Shown here: positions 47,313-56,573 of the stretch, one piece after another
Layout of the letters: every line of letters begins with the position of its first letter
Position numbering within the stretch: position 1 is the first letter of the stretch
Assembly: GCA_014138095.1 (NCBI GenBank)
Contig: JACGXE010000018.1
Location: 1 to 64,000, forward strand
From: Ochrobactrum sp. RH2CCR150
Lineage (GTDB): Bacteria; Pseudomonadota; Alphaproteobacteria; Rhizobiales; Rhizobiaceae
Length of the DNA stretch: 64,000 bases
Reading direction: 5' to 3'
The notes under the pieces: generated by a model
The model's database searches: none
What the model saw: only the letters and a program-made list of their open reading frames with translations
Told to the model about the DNA's origin: nothing
Made by a program: the position numbers and the translations under genes

Positions 47313-47523
47313 ACGCGGTCTGTTCAGACTTTGCTGTTAATAGAACGGAATGCTGAACGAGACTTCGGCATTGGACCAAGCACAGCTGGAAGCGGTCGCC
47401 TTGATTGCCAAGAAAGGTCAGACTGCTTGGCGTCCACGAAACCCACTCCTTTCTAACCAACTCGGGTTTTTGCAACCGAGCCAATCATCGAGGGATTGGT
47501 CAACAACAGCGTTTCTCTTTTCA

Positions 47524-48645
47524 CTACGCACCGCCAACGTCAAACACAATGTCGCTTGACGACAGGTCCGCGAGCGACACATTCTCGACGAGGATGCCGA
47601 AATCATCATTGCCATTGAAGGAGATGTAGACACCGTTTTCCACGTTGTGTGATGCCGCAAGGAAAGCGTCAAAGTCGTCTATACCTGTAACCCCTTGCGC
47701 GGTTTCGGAAAACTCGATCTTGTCGCCGCTTGCACCATCAAAGTCGAGAATACGATCAACGCCTTCGCCAGATGGTGGAATCAGGAACCAGGAGAAGGTA
47801 TCAGCACCAGGACCGCCAGTGAGCTCATCCGAACCGCCCCCACCATCATTCTGAAGCCTGTCGTTACCTTCGCCACCGAAAAGGCGATCGTCTCCGCTGC
47901 CCTCCAAAATGCCCTGATCGACGAGCGTATCGTTTCCGCTCCCCCCGTCAAGCACGTCATTACCAGAGGATGACGAAAAGAACGCCTCATTCGCATCGGA
48001 ACCAAGAAGCTGGTTGTCCTGATCGCCGGCCACATGAGCGGAGATGCCTTCAATATTGAGGAAGGTGAGCCCAGTCGCGGTCGTTCTGCTCGCCGCATCA
48101 AAAACGATCGGGGTCTCCGAGTTACCAAACTCGATCGCCAATATATCGTAGCCCGCGCCACCATCCACGAAACAGTCTCGGGACGCATCGATCCAATCGT
48201 CCCCGTCGCCGCCCCGGATGACGTCATTGCCTCCAAAACTGGCAAGCCGATCGTTTCCGTTGCCGCCATCGAGATAGTCGTCACCGCCATAGCTGTACAG
48301 GACATCCCCTCCATCGCCGCCAAGGAGTATATCGTCCCCGACGCCATCATTCAGCGAGTCGCGGCCAGCACCGCCATCCAGGAAGTCATTGCCGGTTCCA
48401 CCGTCAAGGTAGTCATCGCCCTCGCCACCCAAGAGCATATCAGCGCCACCGCCACCCCATAACCAATCAGCGCCAGGTCCACCTTGGATCAGGTCATCAA
48501 CGTCGGTAGCGGCTCCGCCAATCGCGACATGGGAGGCGACAAAGGGTGAACCAGAGCAGGCTTTCTCTGGTATATCCCAGATTCGATCGACATCGTGGCT
48601 AGACTGCGGATCAGAAGCACGCGCATCTTCAGGACGTTCGATCAC
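47524..48645 (-). CDS. RTX (hemolysin-type calcium-binding) repeat protein
   Basis: A 373-residue acidic protein whose middle (about residues 50-160 and 225-280) is made of glycine-aspartate nonapeptides of the GGxGxDxL type (GGEGDDYLDGGTGNDFLDGG), which fold into a calcium-bound beta-roll. The C-terminus (DRILDFDGASGDKIEF and ASSSDIVF-like end) is like the secretion signals of type I-exported RTX proteins. No signal peptide and no enzymatic domain are seen, and no type I secretion genes lie nearby. It may be a secreted or surface calcium-binding protein; role unknown. Confidence 0.85.
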   Translation of the reverse strand: MIERPEDARASDPQSSHDVDRIWDIPEKACSGSPFVASHVAIGGAATDVDDLIQGGPGADWLWGGGGADMLLGGEGDDYLDGGTGNDFLDGGAGRDSLNDGVGDDILLGGDGGDVLYSYGGDDYLDGGNGNDRLASFGGNDVIRGGDGDDWIDASRDCFVDGGAGYDILAIEFGNSETPIVFDAASRTTATGLTFLNIEGISAHVAGDQDNQLLGSDANEAFFSSSSGNDVLDGGSGNDTLVDQGILEGSGDDRLFGGEGNDRLQNDGGGGSDELTGGPGADTFSWFLIPPSGEGVDRILDFDGASGDKIEFSETAQGVTGIDDFDAFLAASHNVENGVYISFNGNDDFGILVENVSLADLSSSDIVFDVGGA

Positions 48646-49023
48646 GTCTGCAACCTCCTAGGACAATAACAATAATTGTCGAAATCGCCAAGCTTACTTC
48701 AGTAAAGATGAAAATATTTCTCCCGTCAACGACGTTTAATTGCAATTAATTTACTCATATATTTAAATTATTTTACGCTCAGGAAGCGAAATGTAAGGCT
48801 CAAGCTCAGACTGCGACCGATCTTGAAGGCGCCTGCAAGCTTTACGACGACATGCTTACCGAATTGAACTGAGTATGCAAATTCGGCGACATGTGGTTTC
48901 CCGTACCGCCAGTAAACGAAGAACTGAAGCCCAATTACGCCGCTTCCTCAGCACAATGGACGATCCGGTAAAAGCAAATGCTGATGTCAGGTTCATATTG
49001 ACGAGCACATATTTTTGGAATGA
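48646..49023. other. AT-rich intergenic region with possible gene remnants
   Basis: About 380 bases between the divergently transcribed RTX and FinO/ProQ genes. The part just upstream of the RTX gene is AT-rich and probably holds its promoter. Around 48780-48870 a plus-strand frame without a start reads like the tail of a protein (GACKLYDDMLTELN then stop), so it may be a gene remnant. I recognise no family. Confidence 0.35.
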
Positions 49024-49497
49024 ATGAGAATGAATATGAGCGCGCCTACTGTCTCAAAGCCGCCCGTCGCCACAGAAAAGGATCTTCGCAGATCCAAGGC
49101 AATCGAAAGCTTGCTGGTACGGCCTTTGGACGTTTTACCCACTGAGATCGGTGATCCGATCCGTCCGGTTACGATCGGTTTTTTTCAGCAGGTTTCTCCT
49201 CTCCTCAAGCCGGATGCAAGCGTCACTACCCTTCGTTGCGCTATCGGCGCGTATGTTCATTCGAAACGCTATTATCTCAGCTGCAGCCAGGTAGACGCGA
49301 TGCGTCATGACCTCGATGGAAACCCTGTCGAGCCCATTTCAGACGCTGACAGACTAAATGCTCAGGAGTGTCTGTCCGCCTTCGGACAACAAACGAACCA
49401 GGTTCTGAACTCATCGATAGCCGCCTCCCCCGCTTCGGAAGCTCATAGCAAAAGAGAATTGATCCGAGCTTCTCTCCTTGGGAAATCTCATAGCTAA
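49024..49497 (+). CDS. FinO/ProQ-family RNA-binding protein
   Basis: A 157-residue protein with a FinO/ProQ domain at about residues 45-125. The conserved run is seen as RCAIGAYVHSKRYYLSCSQV followed by MRHDLDGNPVEPIS, the RNA-chaperone signature (compare RxDLDGNP of ProQ). Its N-terminus is a short polar tail. Such proteins bind structured small RNAs or 3' ends; plasmid forms (FinO) control conjugation. It is followed directly by a terminator whose stem starts in the stop codon. Start ATG 49024, with an in-frame ATG two codons later. Confidence 0.85.
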   Translation: MRMNMSAPTVSKPPVATEKDLRRSKAIESLLVRPLDVLPTEIGDPIRPVTIGFFQQVSPLLKPDASVTTLRCAIGAYVHSKRYYLSCSQVDAMRHDLDGNPVEPISDADRLNAQECLSAFGQQTNQVLNSSIAASPASEAHSKRELIRASLLGKSHS

Positions 49498-49525
49498 ACG
49501 CGCAATTGGCGTGCGCTGCGCGTTT
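49496..49525 (+). terminator. Terminator of the FinO/ProQ gene
   Basis: AAACGCGCA (49496-49504) pairs perfectly with TGCGCGTTT (49517-49525) around a 12-base loop, followed by a short T-containing tail. The stem begins inside the stop codon TAA. Confidence 0.6.
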
Positions 49526-49632
49526 CGTTCGCATTAAAGTGTGCGAAGTACCGAAACTGATATGGTGAGCCGGGTTACAACCGGCAAGCTCCTGCTCATA
49601 CCTTGACGTTCGTTTGTCCTGCCATATGGATA

Positions 49633-49661
49633 TCATCAGCGCCGGAAGCCGGCGCCGATGA
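49633..49661. terminator. Bidirectional terminator hairpin
   Basis: GCGCCGG and CCGGCGC (49639-49645, 49649-49655) enclose a 3-base loop, and the stem extends past one mismatch by TCATC/GATGA to 49633-49661. It lies between the FinO/ProQ gene and a convergent small-protein gene, 12 bases beyond the latter's stop. Confidence 0.6.
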
Positions 49662-49673
49662 GTCCTGTAATCG

Positions 49674-49805
49674 TCAGAGCTTATCCGGACCGACTGTCAT
49701 TGCGAGCAGACCGGCAAGAGGAGACGGCTCTTGAGATGTGAGATCGTAGGGGCACGCAGCGGCAAGCGTTGCGAAAGCCAATACTGTAATAATGAAAATC
49801 TTCAT
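49674..49805 (-). CDS. Small secreted or lipoprotein-like protein
   Basis: A 43-residue protein, MKIFIITVLAFATLAAAC followed by a short polar tail. The N-terminus is a signal peptide ending in AAAC, a weak lipobox. The ATG at 49805 has ACGGAGG six bases upstream, a good ribosome site, which is why I call this short gene. It follows the ohr gene by 28 bases on the same strand. Function unknown. Confidence 0.55.
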   Translation of the reverse strand: MKIFIITVLAFATLAAACPYDLTSQEPSPLAGLLAMTVGPDKL

Positions 49806-49833
49806 CTCAACCTCCGTTATTGCGAACCGGAAC

Positions 49834-50250
49834 TCAGGTGAGATCCAGTTCGACTGCAATGTTTCCACGTGTTGCTTTCGAATAAGGGCAGGTCTCGTGA
49901 GCATCCCCAATGATCGCCCGGGCAATCTGCGGCTCAAGTCCCGGCAAGCTCACTTTGAGACGTGCCTGCAGGAAATATTCTCCGTCTGTCATTCCGAGAT
50001 CGACCTCGGCATCGACCGCCGTGTCGGCTGGCAGACGAAGCTGTCGCTTGCCAGCGGCCTTGGTCATGGCGCCGATGAAACATGCCGACCAGCCAGATGC
50101 GAACAGCTGTTCAGGATTGGTTCCAGGCTTACCGCTACCGGGTGGTGAAAGCTTGACGTCGAGCGCCCCGTCTTCGCTGCGTGTGAAGCCATCACGCCCA
50201 CCCGTGGTGTGCGTCTTTCCCGTATAGAGAACCTGTTCAATCTTTGTCAT
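49834..50250 (-). CDS. ohr: Organic hydroperoxide resistance protein (Ohr)
   Basis: OsmC/Ohr-family thiol peroxidase of 138 residues that reduces organic hydroperoxides. The reactive and resolving cysteines are Cys57 (GWSACFIGAM) and Cys121 (ETCPYSKATRGN). LYTGKTHTTGGRDG at the N-terminus is Ohr-like. The ATG at 50250 starts the conserved region; the frame is open upstream. No OhrR (MarR) regulator is adjacent; the neighbours are a two-component system and a DipZ-type thiol reductase, which suggests a redox-stress cluster. Confidence 0.9.
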   Translation of the reverse strand: MTKIEQVLYTGKTHTTGGRDGFTRSEDGALDVKLSPPGSGKPGTNPEQLFASGWSACFIGAMTKAAGKRQLRLPADTAVDAEVDLGMTDGEYFLQARLKVSLPGLEPQIARAIIGDAHETCPYSKATRGNIAVELDLT

Positions 50251-50439
50251 GAAACATTCCTTCTTTCGCTTGTCGCGGTCCAAGCCGCAGTCGACACGAA
50301 CCGTCGACCAGAAGGCTTTTAGGGTCTCAGTGTATCCGGGATGTTTCCGAAGTAACTCGAAATGTATCAAAACGTAGCCACAGTCTGACTGTACATATTC
50401 GCTTACAGAAAACCGCGCATAAATTGGCCCCGCTGGGCC

Positions 50440-51765
50440 TCAGTGGAATCTCACTTCCGCCGCCAGACCACCGTCGGTGCGGTTATAAAGCCGCACGGAA
50501 CCGCCGATAACGGTCGCGAGTTCCTGAGCAATGGCCAGTCCAAGACCAGTTCCACCTGTATTCCTGTTTCGTGATTGCTCAAGGCGGAAGAACGGCTGCA
50601 TGGCCGCTTCCAGTTTATCTTCGGGAATGCCGGGGCCGCGGTCCAAAACCGCAATGACCAGATAGCCGTCCTCTTTTCGCACGACGCTGATTTCGGCTGC
50701 ACCAGAGTATTTGATGGCATTGTCTATGAAATTGGTGAGAATGCGCCGCAAGGCATGCGGCTTGGTGGTTGTTGTGCCCTGCACAATGCCCTGCACCGTT
50801 ACCGCTTTACCCGTGTCCTGATAGTCATAGGCGATACTGTCGATAAAGGAAGATAAGTCAATACGCGATGGCTTTTCACCACTGCCATGCGTGCTGCGTG
50901 CATAGGCAATGCCGTCTTGAACCAATTGCTCGATCTCACGCAGGTCGCTGACGAGCTTTTCCTTGTCTGTCGTGTCATCCGCCATGTCGGCCCGCAAACG
51001 CATCCGTGTGATAGGGGTTTGCAGATCGTGCGATATAGCGGCAAGAATCTGGACCCGCTCTTCGAGATAATGGGCAATCCGCCCATGCATGGCATTGAAT
51101 GCGCGCGCCGCGTGCGCCACTTCGCTTGGTCCGACCTCAGCCATGGGCGGTTCATTTTTCTTCGGGTCGAGCGCTTCGGCGGCGGCAGCCAGTTCGCTCA
51201 ACGGGCGGACGATCAGACGCACGGCAAACCACACGCAAAGGATCAGCAGCGTCATCTGCAGAGCAAATACATAGGGAAGCCACGCGGCTGTCGGCATCAC
51301 ACCTCTTGGTGTTACGTCGATTGTTAGCGGCGACCCGTCGGACAATGTCAGATGAGCCTGAAGGCGCTTGCCATCGCCCGGTATCGATTCAACCCGCAAC
51401 GGAAATTTGTGACCAGCCGCTTCTTCTATCCTTTCAGCGATCTCTGCGCCGCGCCCGGACATATCCGGCACTCCTGCCTCCCCTGGGCCTAGAACCAGCC
51501 GGTAGTTGCCGCGGCTGAGCCGGTCAAGCCAATTCGCTCTCTCATTGGTCGGCAGACGGTCGAGCACCGCAATCGACGTTGCAAGATCGCTTTCAAGGGT
51601 TCCCAGCATGACGGCCTTGGCCGATATATAGCGTTCGGCGAACAATATGCTAAACGACAAGCCATAGGCTACGATCAGCCCAGCGAACAGGACGAGAAAG
51701 AGGCGCGTACGCAGTGTCTTCGGCCACCATTTCAGACGGCCGTTTCCCCCATCGAATGTGCTCAC
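50440..51765 (-). CDS. Sensor histidine kinase
   Basis: Membrane kinase of 441 residues: helix 1 at about 20-42, a periplasmic sensor of about 120 residues, helix 2 at about 163-185, HAMP, then the phospho-acceptor His246 in ISHDLQTPITRMR. The ATP-binding lobe has NFIDNAIKYSG, DRGPGIPE and GGTGLGLAIAQ. It resembles EnvZ/RstB-type kinases. Its start overlaps the response-regulator stop by four bases. Signal unknown. Confidence 0.9.
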   Translation of the reverse strand: MSTFDGGNGRLKWWPKTLRTRLFLVLFAGLIVAYGLSFSILFAERYISAKAVMLGTLESDLATSIAVLDRLPTNERANWLDRLSRGNYRLVLGPGEAGVPDMSGRGAEIAERIEEAAGHKFPLRVESIPGDGKRLQAHLTLSDGSPLTIDVTPRGVMPTAAWLPYVFALQMTLLILCVWFAVRLIVRPLSELAAAAEALDPKKNEPPMAEVGPSEVAHAARAFNAMHGRIAHYLEERVQILAAISHDLQTPITRMRLRADMADDTTDKEKLVSDLREIEQLVQDGIAYARSTHGSGEKPSRIDLSSFIDSIAYDYQDTGKAVTVQGIVQGTTTTKPHALRRILTNFIDNAIKYSGAAEISVVRKEDGYLVIAVLDRGPGIPEDKLEAAMQPFFRLEQSRNRNTGGTGLGLAIAQELATVIGGSVRLYNRTDGGLAAEVRFH

Positions 51766-52502
51766 GTTCGTTGCTCCAATATCTCGACAGGGACTGACAA
51801 GACATAGCCTTCCGCCCGTACAGTCTTGATATAGACCGGTTCACGCGCATCGTCCCCGAGCCGTTGGCGCAGGCGGCTGACCAGAAGGTCGATAGAGCGA
51901 TCGAACAGTTCCGCATCGCGCCCCTGTGTGAGATTCAGAAGTTGGTCGCGGTTGAGGACACGCAGCGGATGATCGATGAAAACACGCAGCAGCCGGTATT
52001 CTGCGCCGCTCAGTGCGATTTCCGTGCCGTCCTGGTCAAGAAGGTGTCTGCCGACCGTATCGAGCCGCCAGTTCCCGAAAGTGAGCAATTGTCCCGCTTC
52101 GCTGATCTGCAGATTCGGGGGCAGCATGCGTGTGCGGCGCAAAACGGCCTTGATCCGTGCAAGAAGTTCACGAGCGGCGAATGGTTTTGGAAGGTAGTCG
52201 TCGGCACCCATCTCGAGACCGATGATACGATCCATTTCATCATCGCGCGCTGTAAGCATGATCACAGGCGTTGACTTGTGTTTGCCCGCGCGAAGCTCTC
52301 GACACAACACCAGCCCGTCATCTCCCGGCATCATGACGTCGAGCACGATCAGATCGACCGCATTCGCTTCAAGAAAGCTGCGCATCTGGCGACCGTCGGC
52401 AACGGCGGTCGACCGCAAGCCATTCTTTTTCAGATAGCTCGAGACCAGTTCACGAATTTCGCGGTCGTCATCGACTACCAGAATATGATCGATATGCTCC
52501 AT
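51762..52502 (-). CDS. OmpR-family response regulator
   Basis: A 246-residue regulator with a receiver domain (acidic pocket VVDDD, phospho-acceptor Asp55 in LIVLDVMMPGDDG) and a C-terminal winged helix of the OmpR/PhoB type (ending RLGDDAREPVYIKTVRAEGY). The ATG at 52502 starts MEHIDHILVVDDD; upstream open frame is not conserved. It is co-translated with the kinase and 94 bases from the alpha/beta hydrolase gene on the same strand. Confidence 0.9.
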   Translation of the reverse strand: MEHIDHILVVDDDREIRELVSSYLKKNGLRSTAVADGRQMRSFLEANAVDLIVLDVMMPGDDGLVLCRELRAGKHKSTPVIMLTARDDEMDRIIGLEMGADDYLPKPFAARELLARIKAVLRRTRMLPPNLQISEAGQLLTFGNWRLDTVGRHLLDQDGTEIALSGAEYRLLRVFIDHPLRVLNRDQLLNLTQGRDAELFDRSIDLLVSRLRQRLGDDAREPVYIKTVRAEGYVLSVPVEILEQRT

Positions 52503-52596
52503 CGATGCTCTTTCAGATATTTCCCTCAAGGTCTTTATTAGTTCCGTGATCGGCAGCTGCGAGTAAAGCTTTTTCCTTGCAGCAGCCGAATAACTT

Positions 52597-53652
52597 TCAG
52601 AGTTTCGCCACATCCAGAATGGCTTTTGCAAAAGCCTGCGGCGCCTCTTGCGGCAAATTGTGACCGATACCGCCCGTTATTGTCCGGTGCTCATACTTTC
52701 CGGAGAACTTTGGCCTATAGGCGGACGGGTCCGGATGAGGCGCGCCATTTGCGTCACCTTCCATCGTTATCGTCGGGATTGCGATGACCGGTCCAGCGGC
52801 TAACTGCTTTTCGTAAGCGTCGTATTTCGCTTCTCCCTCCGCAAGTGCCAGACGCCATCGATAGTTATGAATGGTGATCGCCACATGGTCGGGATTATCG
52901 AATGCGCCTGCAGAGCGATTGAAAGTTGCATCATCGAAGTTCCATGTCGGCGAAGCCGTCTCCCAGATGAGCTTGACGAAATCGCGGGTATTGGCCGCAT
53001 AACCTAAGCGCCCGCGTTCGGTGGCAAAATAATACTGATACCACCATGACAGTTCAGCTTTCGGCGGCAACGGCTTCCTATTGATCTCCTGACTGCCGAT
53101 AAGATAGCCGCTTACGGAGACCATTGCTTTACAACGCTCCGGCCAGAGAGCTGCCATGATGTTGACGGTTCTTGCACCCCAGTCGTACCCGCCGAGAATT
53201 GCCTTTTCGATGCCCAGCGCATCCATGAACGCTATCATATCAGCCGCGAGCGCTGCCTGCTGGCCGTTACGGGGTGTCATTTCGGAGAGGAAACGCGTCG
53301 TGCCGTAACCGCGGAAATAAGGAATAAGAACGCGATAGCCCGCATCCGCCAGGATGGGAGCGACATCGACATAGCTGTAAATGTCGTAAGGCCAGCCGTG
53401 CAGGAGCATTACCACCGGCCCATCGGAAGGACCGGCCTCAGCGTAACCGACATTGAGAACCCCCGCCTCGACCTGCTTGAGAGGTGCGAAGGACGTATGT
53501 GACCGAGCTTTGGCTGCAATCTGCGATACCGCGGCTTGTGCGTTGGCTAGCTGGGGCAGACCAAGCTCCATGGCTGCTATAGTAACCGCCGCCATGCCGA
53601 AAAAGCGGCGGCGCTGGTGATCGATAGTGTTGACGTCTGTTGTCTTCGACAT
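52597..53652 (-). CDS. Exported alpha/beta hydrolase, epoxide-hydrolase type
   Basis: A 351-residue hydrolase. The N-terminus carries RRRFFGMAAVTIAAMELG, a twin-arginine-type signal, so it is probably exported folded. The fold motifs are HGWPYDIYS and LGGYDWGARTVNI, with Asp in the nucleophile position as in epoxide hydrolases and haloalkane dehalogenases, and a late His in GIGHNLPQEAP. The ATG at 53652 is chosen because it starts the signal sequence. It is divergent from the DipZ gene and may share control by the adjacent two-component system. Confidence 0.83.
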   Translation of the reverse strand: MSKTTDVNTIDHQRRRFFGMAAVTIAAMELGLPQLANAQAAVSQIAAKARSHTSFAPLKQVEAGVLNVGYAEAGPSDGPVVMLLHGWPYDIYSYVDVAPILADAGYRVLIPYFRGYGTTRFLSEMTPRNGQQAALAADMIAFMDALGIEKAILGGYDWGARTVNIMAALWPERCKAMVSVSGYLIGSQEINRKPLPPKAELSWWYQYYFATERGRLGYAANTRDFVKLIWETASPTWNFDDATFNRSAGAFDNPDHVAITIHNYRWRLALAEGEAKYDAYEKQLAAGPVIAIPTITMEGDANGAPHPDPSAYRPKFSGKYEHRTITGGIGHNLPQEAPQAFAKAILDVAKL

Positions 53653-53982
53653 AGAGTTTCTCCGATCTGCTTGAGTTATGATCGGAAAAAAGCGCTCCGC
53701 ATGTATCCCCAATGTGTCCCTTCCACTTATCGATTGAAAGCGGATGTAGCACAGAGGCGCCCTGATACATTCAGATACAAATGTTTCTCGTGCCCTTTGG
53801 AAACTCCGAGGCCCCGGTTCCCATTTTGTGCGTCCTGTAGAGACGGACCGGATTTTCTACATTGCGTTACATTTCGGGCGAAAACCGGACACATCAGGGA
53901 TACGCACCCTCTCCAGACTGGCCTCGTTGCTGGTCGCGCCGCATCGCCGTCCAGAACCCGCAACCCGGTTCCAAAGGAAACG

Positions 53983-55761
53983 ATGATGACGCTTCTTGTT
54001 ATAGCCTATCTTGGAGGTGCGCTGACCGTATTCAGTCCCTGCATCCTCCCTATCCTCCCCTTCGTATTTGCCCGCGCCACCCAACCGTTCATGCGCAGTA
54101 CCCTGCCCATGCTTATCGGCATGGCAGCCACATTTGCATTTGTTGCGACACTTGCTGCAATCGGCGGCAGCTGGGCGATCGACGCAAACAGCTATGGTCG
54201 CCTCGCGGCGATCCTCCTCCTCACCGTTTTCGGTGTAAGTCTCGTCTCGCCGCGTGTCGCAAGCATCGTTACCCAGCCGGTCGTCGAATTCGGCAACCGA
54301 CTGTTGAATGCCTCGTCCACACCCGGCAAGGTTCCGACCATTGCGGGCTCATTCATACTTGGCATTGCAACGGGTCTGCTCTGGGCACCGTGCGCCGGGC
54401 CGATACTCGGACTTGTTCTGACAGGCGCAGCTCTCCAGGGCGCAAATCTCCAGACAACCTTCCTACTGCTGGCCTATGCGGCGGGTGCCGCCACCTCGCT
54501 TGCCGTTGCCCTGAGTGTCGGCGGCAGACTGTTTGCTGCAATGAAGCGTTCGCTCGGATTTAGCGAAGGTATACGCAAGGCAGTCGGGGTCGCTGTGCTG
54601 GCCGGCGTCGCAGCAATCGCGCTGGGCCTCGATACCGGTGTGCTTGCACAGTTGTCTTATGCGAAGACGGCCTCGTTCGAACAGGCTGTCTTGGACAAAG
54701 TGAACCGCAGACAGGATGCATCAAAGCCGTTCAAGGTAGCCAGTAATGGCGCGCCAGTCACGGCCGCAAAAGCCGACGAGCCGTTCCGCAGCGACCTGCC
54801 GGTGGAGGCGCGCGCGCCCTCGCTCAATGGCGCGGTAGATTGGCTGAACTCCGAGCCGCTAACCATGGAGCAACTCAGGGGCAAGGTCGTGCTGATCGAT
54901 TTTTGGACCTACTCCTGCATCAACTGCATACGCACTATTCCTTACGTTCGCGCATGGGCGGAAAAATACAAGGAACAGGGCCTGGTGGTTATCGGCGTAC
55001 ACACTCCCGAATTCGCGTTCGAAAAGAAGATCGATAACGTGAAAAAGGCCGTCGGGGACTTCAAGATCGGCTATCCGGTCGCAATCGACAGTAATTTCCA
55101 AATCTGGCGCGCCTACAACAATAGTTACTGGCCTGCACATTATCTCATCGATGCAAAAGGCCAGATTCGCTACCATCATTTTGGCGAGGGCAATTATCGC
55201 GAGACGGAGCAGGCCATTCAGGATCTGCTGCGTGAGGCTGGCGGAGAGAAAGCTACAAGTGCTCCGGTGGTACCCACCACTAAGGGTGCGGAAGCAAGCC
55301 CGGATTTGCAAAACATACGCTCGGTGGAAACCTATCTCGGTTATGAGCGTGCCGACAACTTCGCTTCTCCCGAGCGTCTGCGCGCCGACAAAGCTTCAAA
55401 CTACTCTTTCGGGCAACTGGGTCTTAACCAATGGGGCCTTTCCGGCAGATGGACCGTCGGGGCTGAGCAGGCAACCCTCGACCAGCCGGATGGTGCCATC
55501 GCTTATCATTTTCAGGCCCGGGACCTTCATCTGGTCCTGGGTTCGGGAGTTGCCGGCAAGCCGATCCGCTTTCACGTAACCATGGACGGCAAAGCTCCCG
55601 ATGTGGATCACGGTGCCGACACAGATGCCGAAGGCAACGGGACTGTCACGGCGACCCGGCTCTATCAACTCGTCCGTCAATCGGGCGATGTGAAAGCCCA
55701 TAATTTCGTAATCAGGTTTCTCGATCCTGGTGCCGAAGCCTACGCCTTTACCTTTGGCTGA
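53983..55761 (+). CDS. DipZ-type protein: CcdA/DsbD membrane domain fused to a thioredoxin-like domain
   Basis: A 592-residue inner-membrane thiol-disulfide protein. The N-terminal 220 residues are the CcdA-like helices with redox cysteines in FSPCILPILPF and LLWAPCAGP; then a periplasmic linker; then an AhpC/TlpA-like domain with Cys312 and Cys315 in WTYSCINCIRTIPY; and a C-terminal beta domain from about 440. It moves electrons from cytosolic thioredoxin across the membrane to periplasmic targets. The ATG at 53983 (AAAGGA upstream) starts the membrane domain; the long open frame before it is not coding-like. Confidence 0.87.
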   Translation: MMTLLVIAYLGGALTVFSPCILPILPFVFARATQPFMRSTLPMLIGMAATFAFVATLAAIGGSWAIDANSYGRLAAILLLTVFGVSLVSPRVASIVTQPVVEFGNRLLNASSTPGKVPTIAGSFILGIATGLLWAPCAGPILGLVLTGAALQGANLQTTFLLLAYAAGAATSLAVALSVGGRLFAAMKRSLGFSEGIRKAVGVAVLAGVAAIALGLDTGVLAQLSYAKTASFEQAVLDKVNRRQDASKPFKVASNGAPVTAAKADEPFRSDLPVEARAPSLNGAVDWLNSEPLTMEQLRGKVVLIDFWTYSCINCIRTIPYVRAWAEKYKEQGLVVIGVHTPEFAFEKKIDNVKKAVGDFKIGYPVAIDSNFQIWRAYNNSYWPAHYLIDAKGQIRYHHFGEGNYRETEQAIQDLLREAGGEKATSAPVVPTTKGAEASPDLQNIRSVETYLGYERADNFASPERLRADKASNYSFGQLGLNQWGLSGRWTVGAEQATLDQPDGAIAYHFQARDLHLVLGSGVAGKPIRFHVTMDGKAPDVDHGADTDAEGNGTVTATRLYQLVRQSGDVKAHNFVIRFLDPGAEAYAFTFG

Positions 55762-55799
55762 AGCCTTCTCCCTATCCCCTCAGAAAACAGGAGTATTCA

Positions 55800-56558
55800 A
55801 TGAAAAACCGCTTCCTTCCCATAGCTGTGCTTGTCTTAGCAACCAGCGTGACTGCATTTGCGGCACAAGCTGCCGATGTGAGAAACATCGTCATCGTCCA
55901 CGGAGCACTCGCTGACGGATCGAGCTGGCGCAAGACAACCGAAATTCTGGAAAAACAGGGATTTAACGTCTCGATCGTGCAGGAGCCAATCACCTCGTTG
56001 GAAGACGACGTGGCTGCTACCAATCGAGTGCTCGAGCTACAAGATGGGCCGACACTGCTTGTCGGTCACAGTTATGGCGGCATGGTTATAACCGAGGCAG
56101 GCCACAATCCGAAGGTTGAAGGCCTTATCTATGTTGCAGCTTTCCAGCCTGACAAGGGAGAAAGCCTGTTATCGCTCTCGGGGTCGAAGCCGCCTGCCGG
56201 AACGAACATCAAGGAAACCAATGACGGGAAATTTCTCTACCTCGATCCGAAGGCGTTCGGAAAGGACTTCGCCGCCGATTTGCCAGAGGCTGAGGTTAAG
56301 TTCCTGTCTAAGTCTCAGGTCTTCGCTTCCAAGTCGACTTTTTCGGCGAAGGTCAGCGATCCAGCCTGGAAAGAAAAGAAGAGCTGGACAGTCGTTGCGA
56401 CCCAGGATCGTTCGATCAATCCCGAACTCGAACGCGAAATGGCAAAACGTGCTGGCAGCGATGTGACCGAGATCGAAGCAAGCCACGCGGTGTTTGCCTC
56501 CCAACCCGAGAAAGTTGCGGAAGTAATCGCAAAAGCTGCGAGACAAATCGGGAAGTAG
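55800..56558 (+). CDS. Exported alpha/beta hydrolase (serine type)
   Basis: A 252-residue hydrolase with a Sec signal peptide (MKNRFLPIAVLVLATSV, cut near AAQA). The nucleophile is Ser91 in LVGHSYGGMV, the oxyanion turn is VHGALADGSSW, and the catalytic His is in EASHAVFASQPEK. It resembles the hydroxynitrile-lyase/salicylate-esterase-like family and is a likely periplasmic esterase. It lies 38 bases after the DipZ gene and may be reduced or folded with its help. Confidence 0.85.
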   Translation: MKNRFLPIAVLVLATSVTAFAAQAADVRNIVIVHGALADGSSWRKTTEILEKQGFNVSIVQEPITSLEDDVAATNRVLELQDGPTLLVGHSYGGMVITEAGHNPKVEGLIYVAAFQPDKGESLLSLSGSKPPAGTNIKETNDGKFLYLDPKAFGKDFAADLPEAEVKFLSKSQVFASKSTFSAKVSDPAWKEKKSWTVVATQDRSINPELEREMAKRAGSDVTEIEASHAVFASQPEKVAEVIAKAARQIGK

Positions 56559-56573
56559 TCGATCGGGCAAGAG

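Noticed and set aside
47350-47559. Plus-strand frame of 69 codons between the lyase and RTX genes
   Set aside because: It runs into the RTX gene on the other strand, lacks a ribosome site and resembles nothing.
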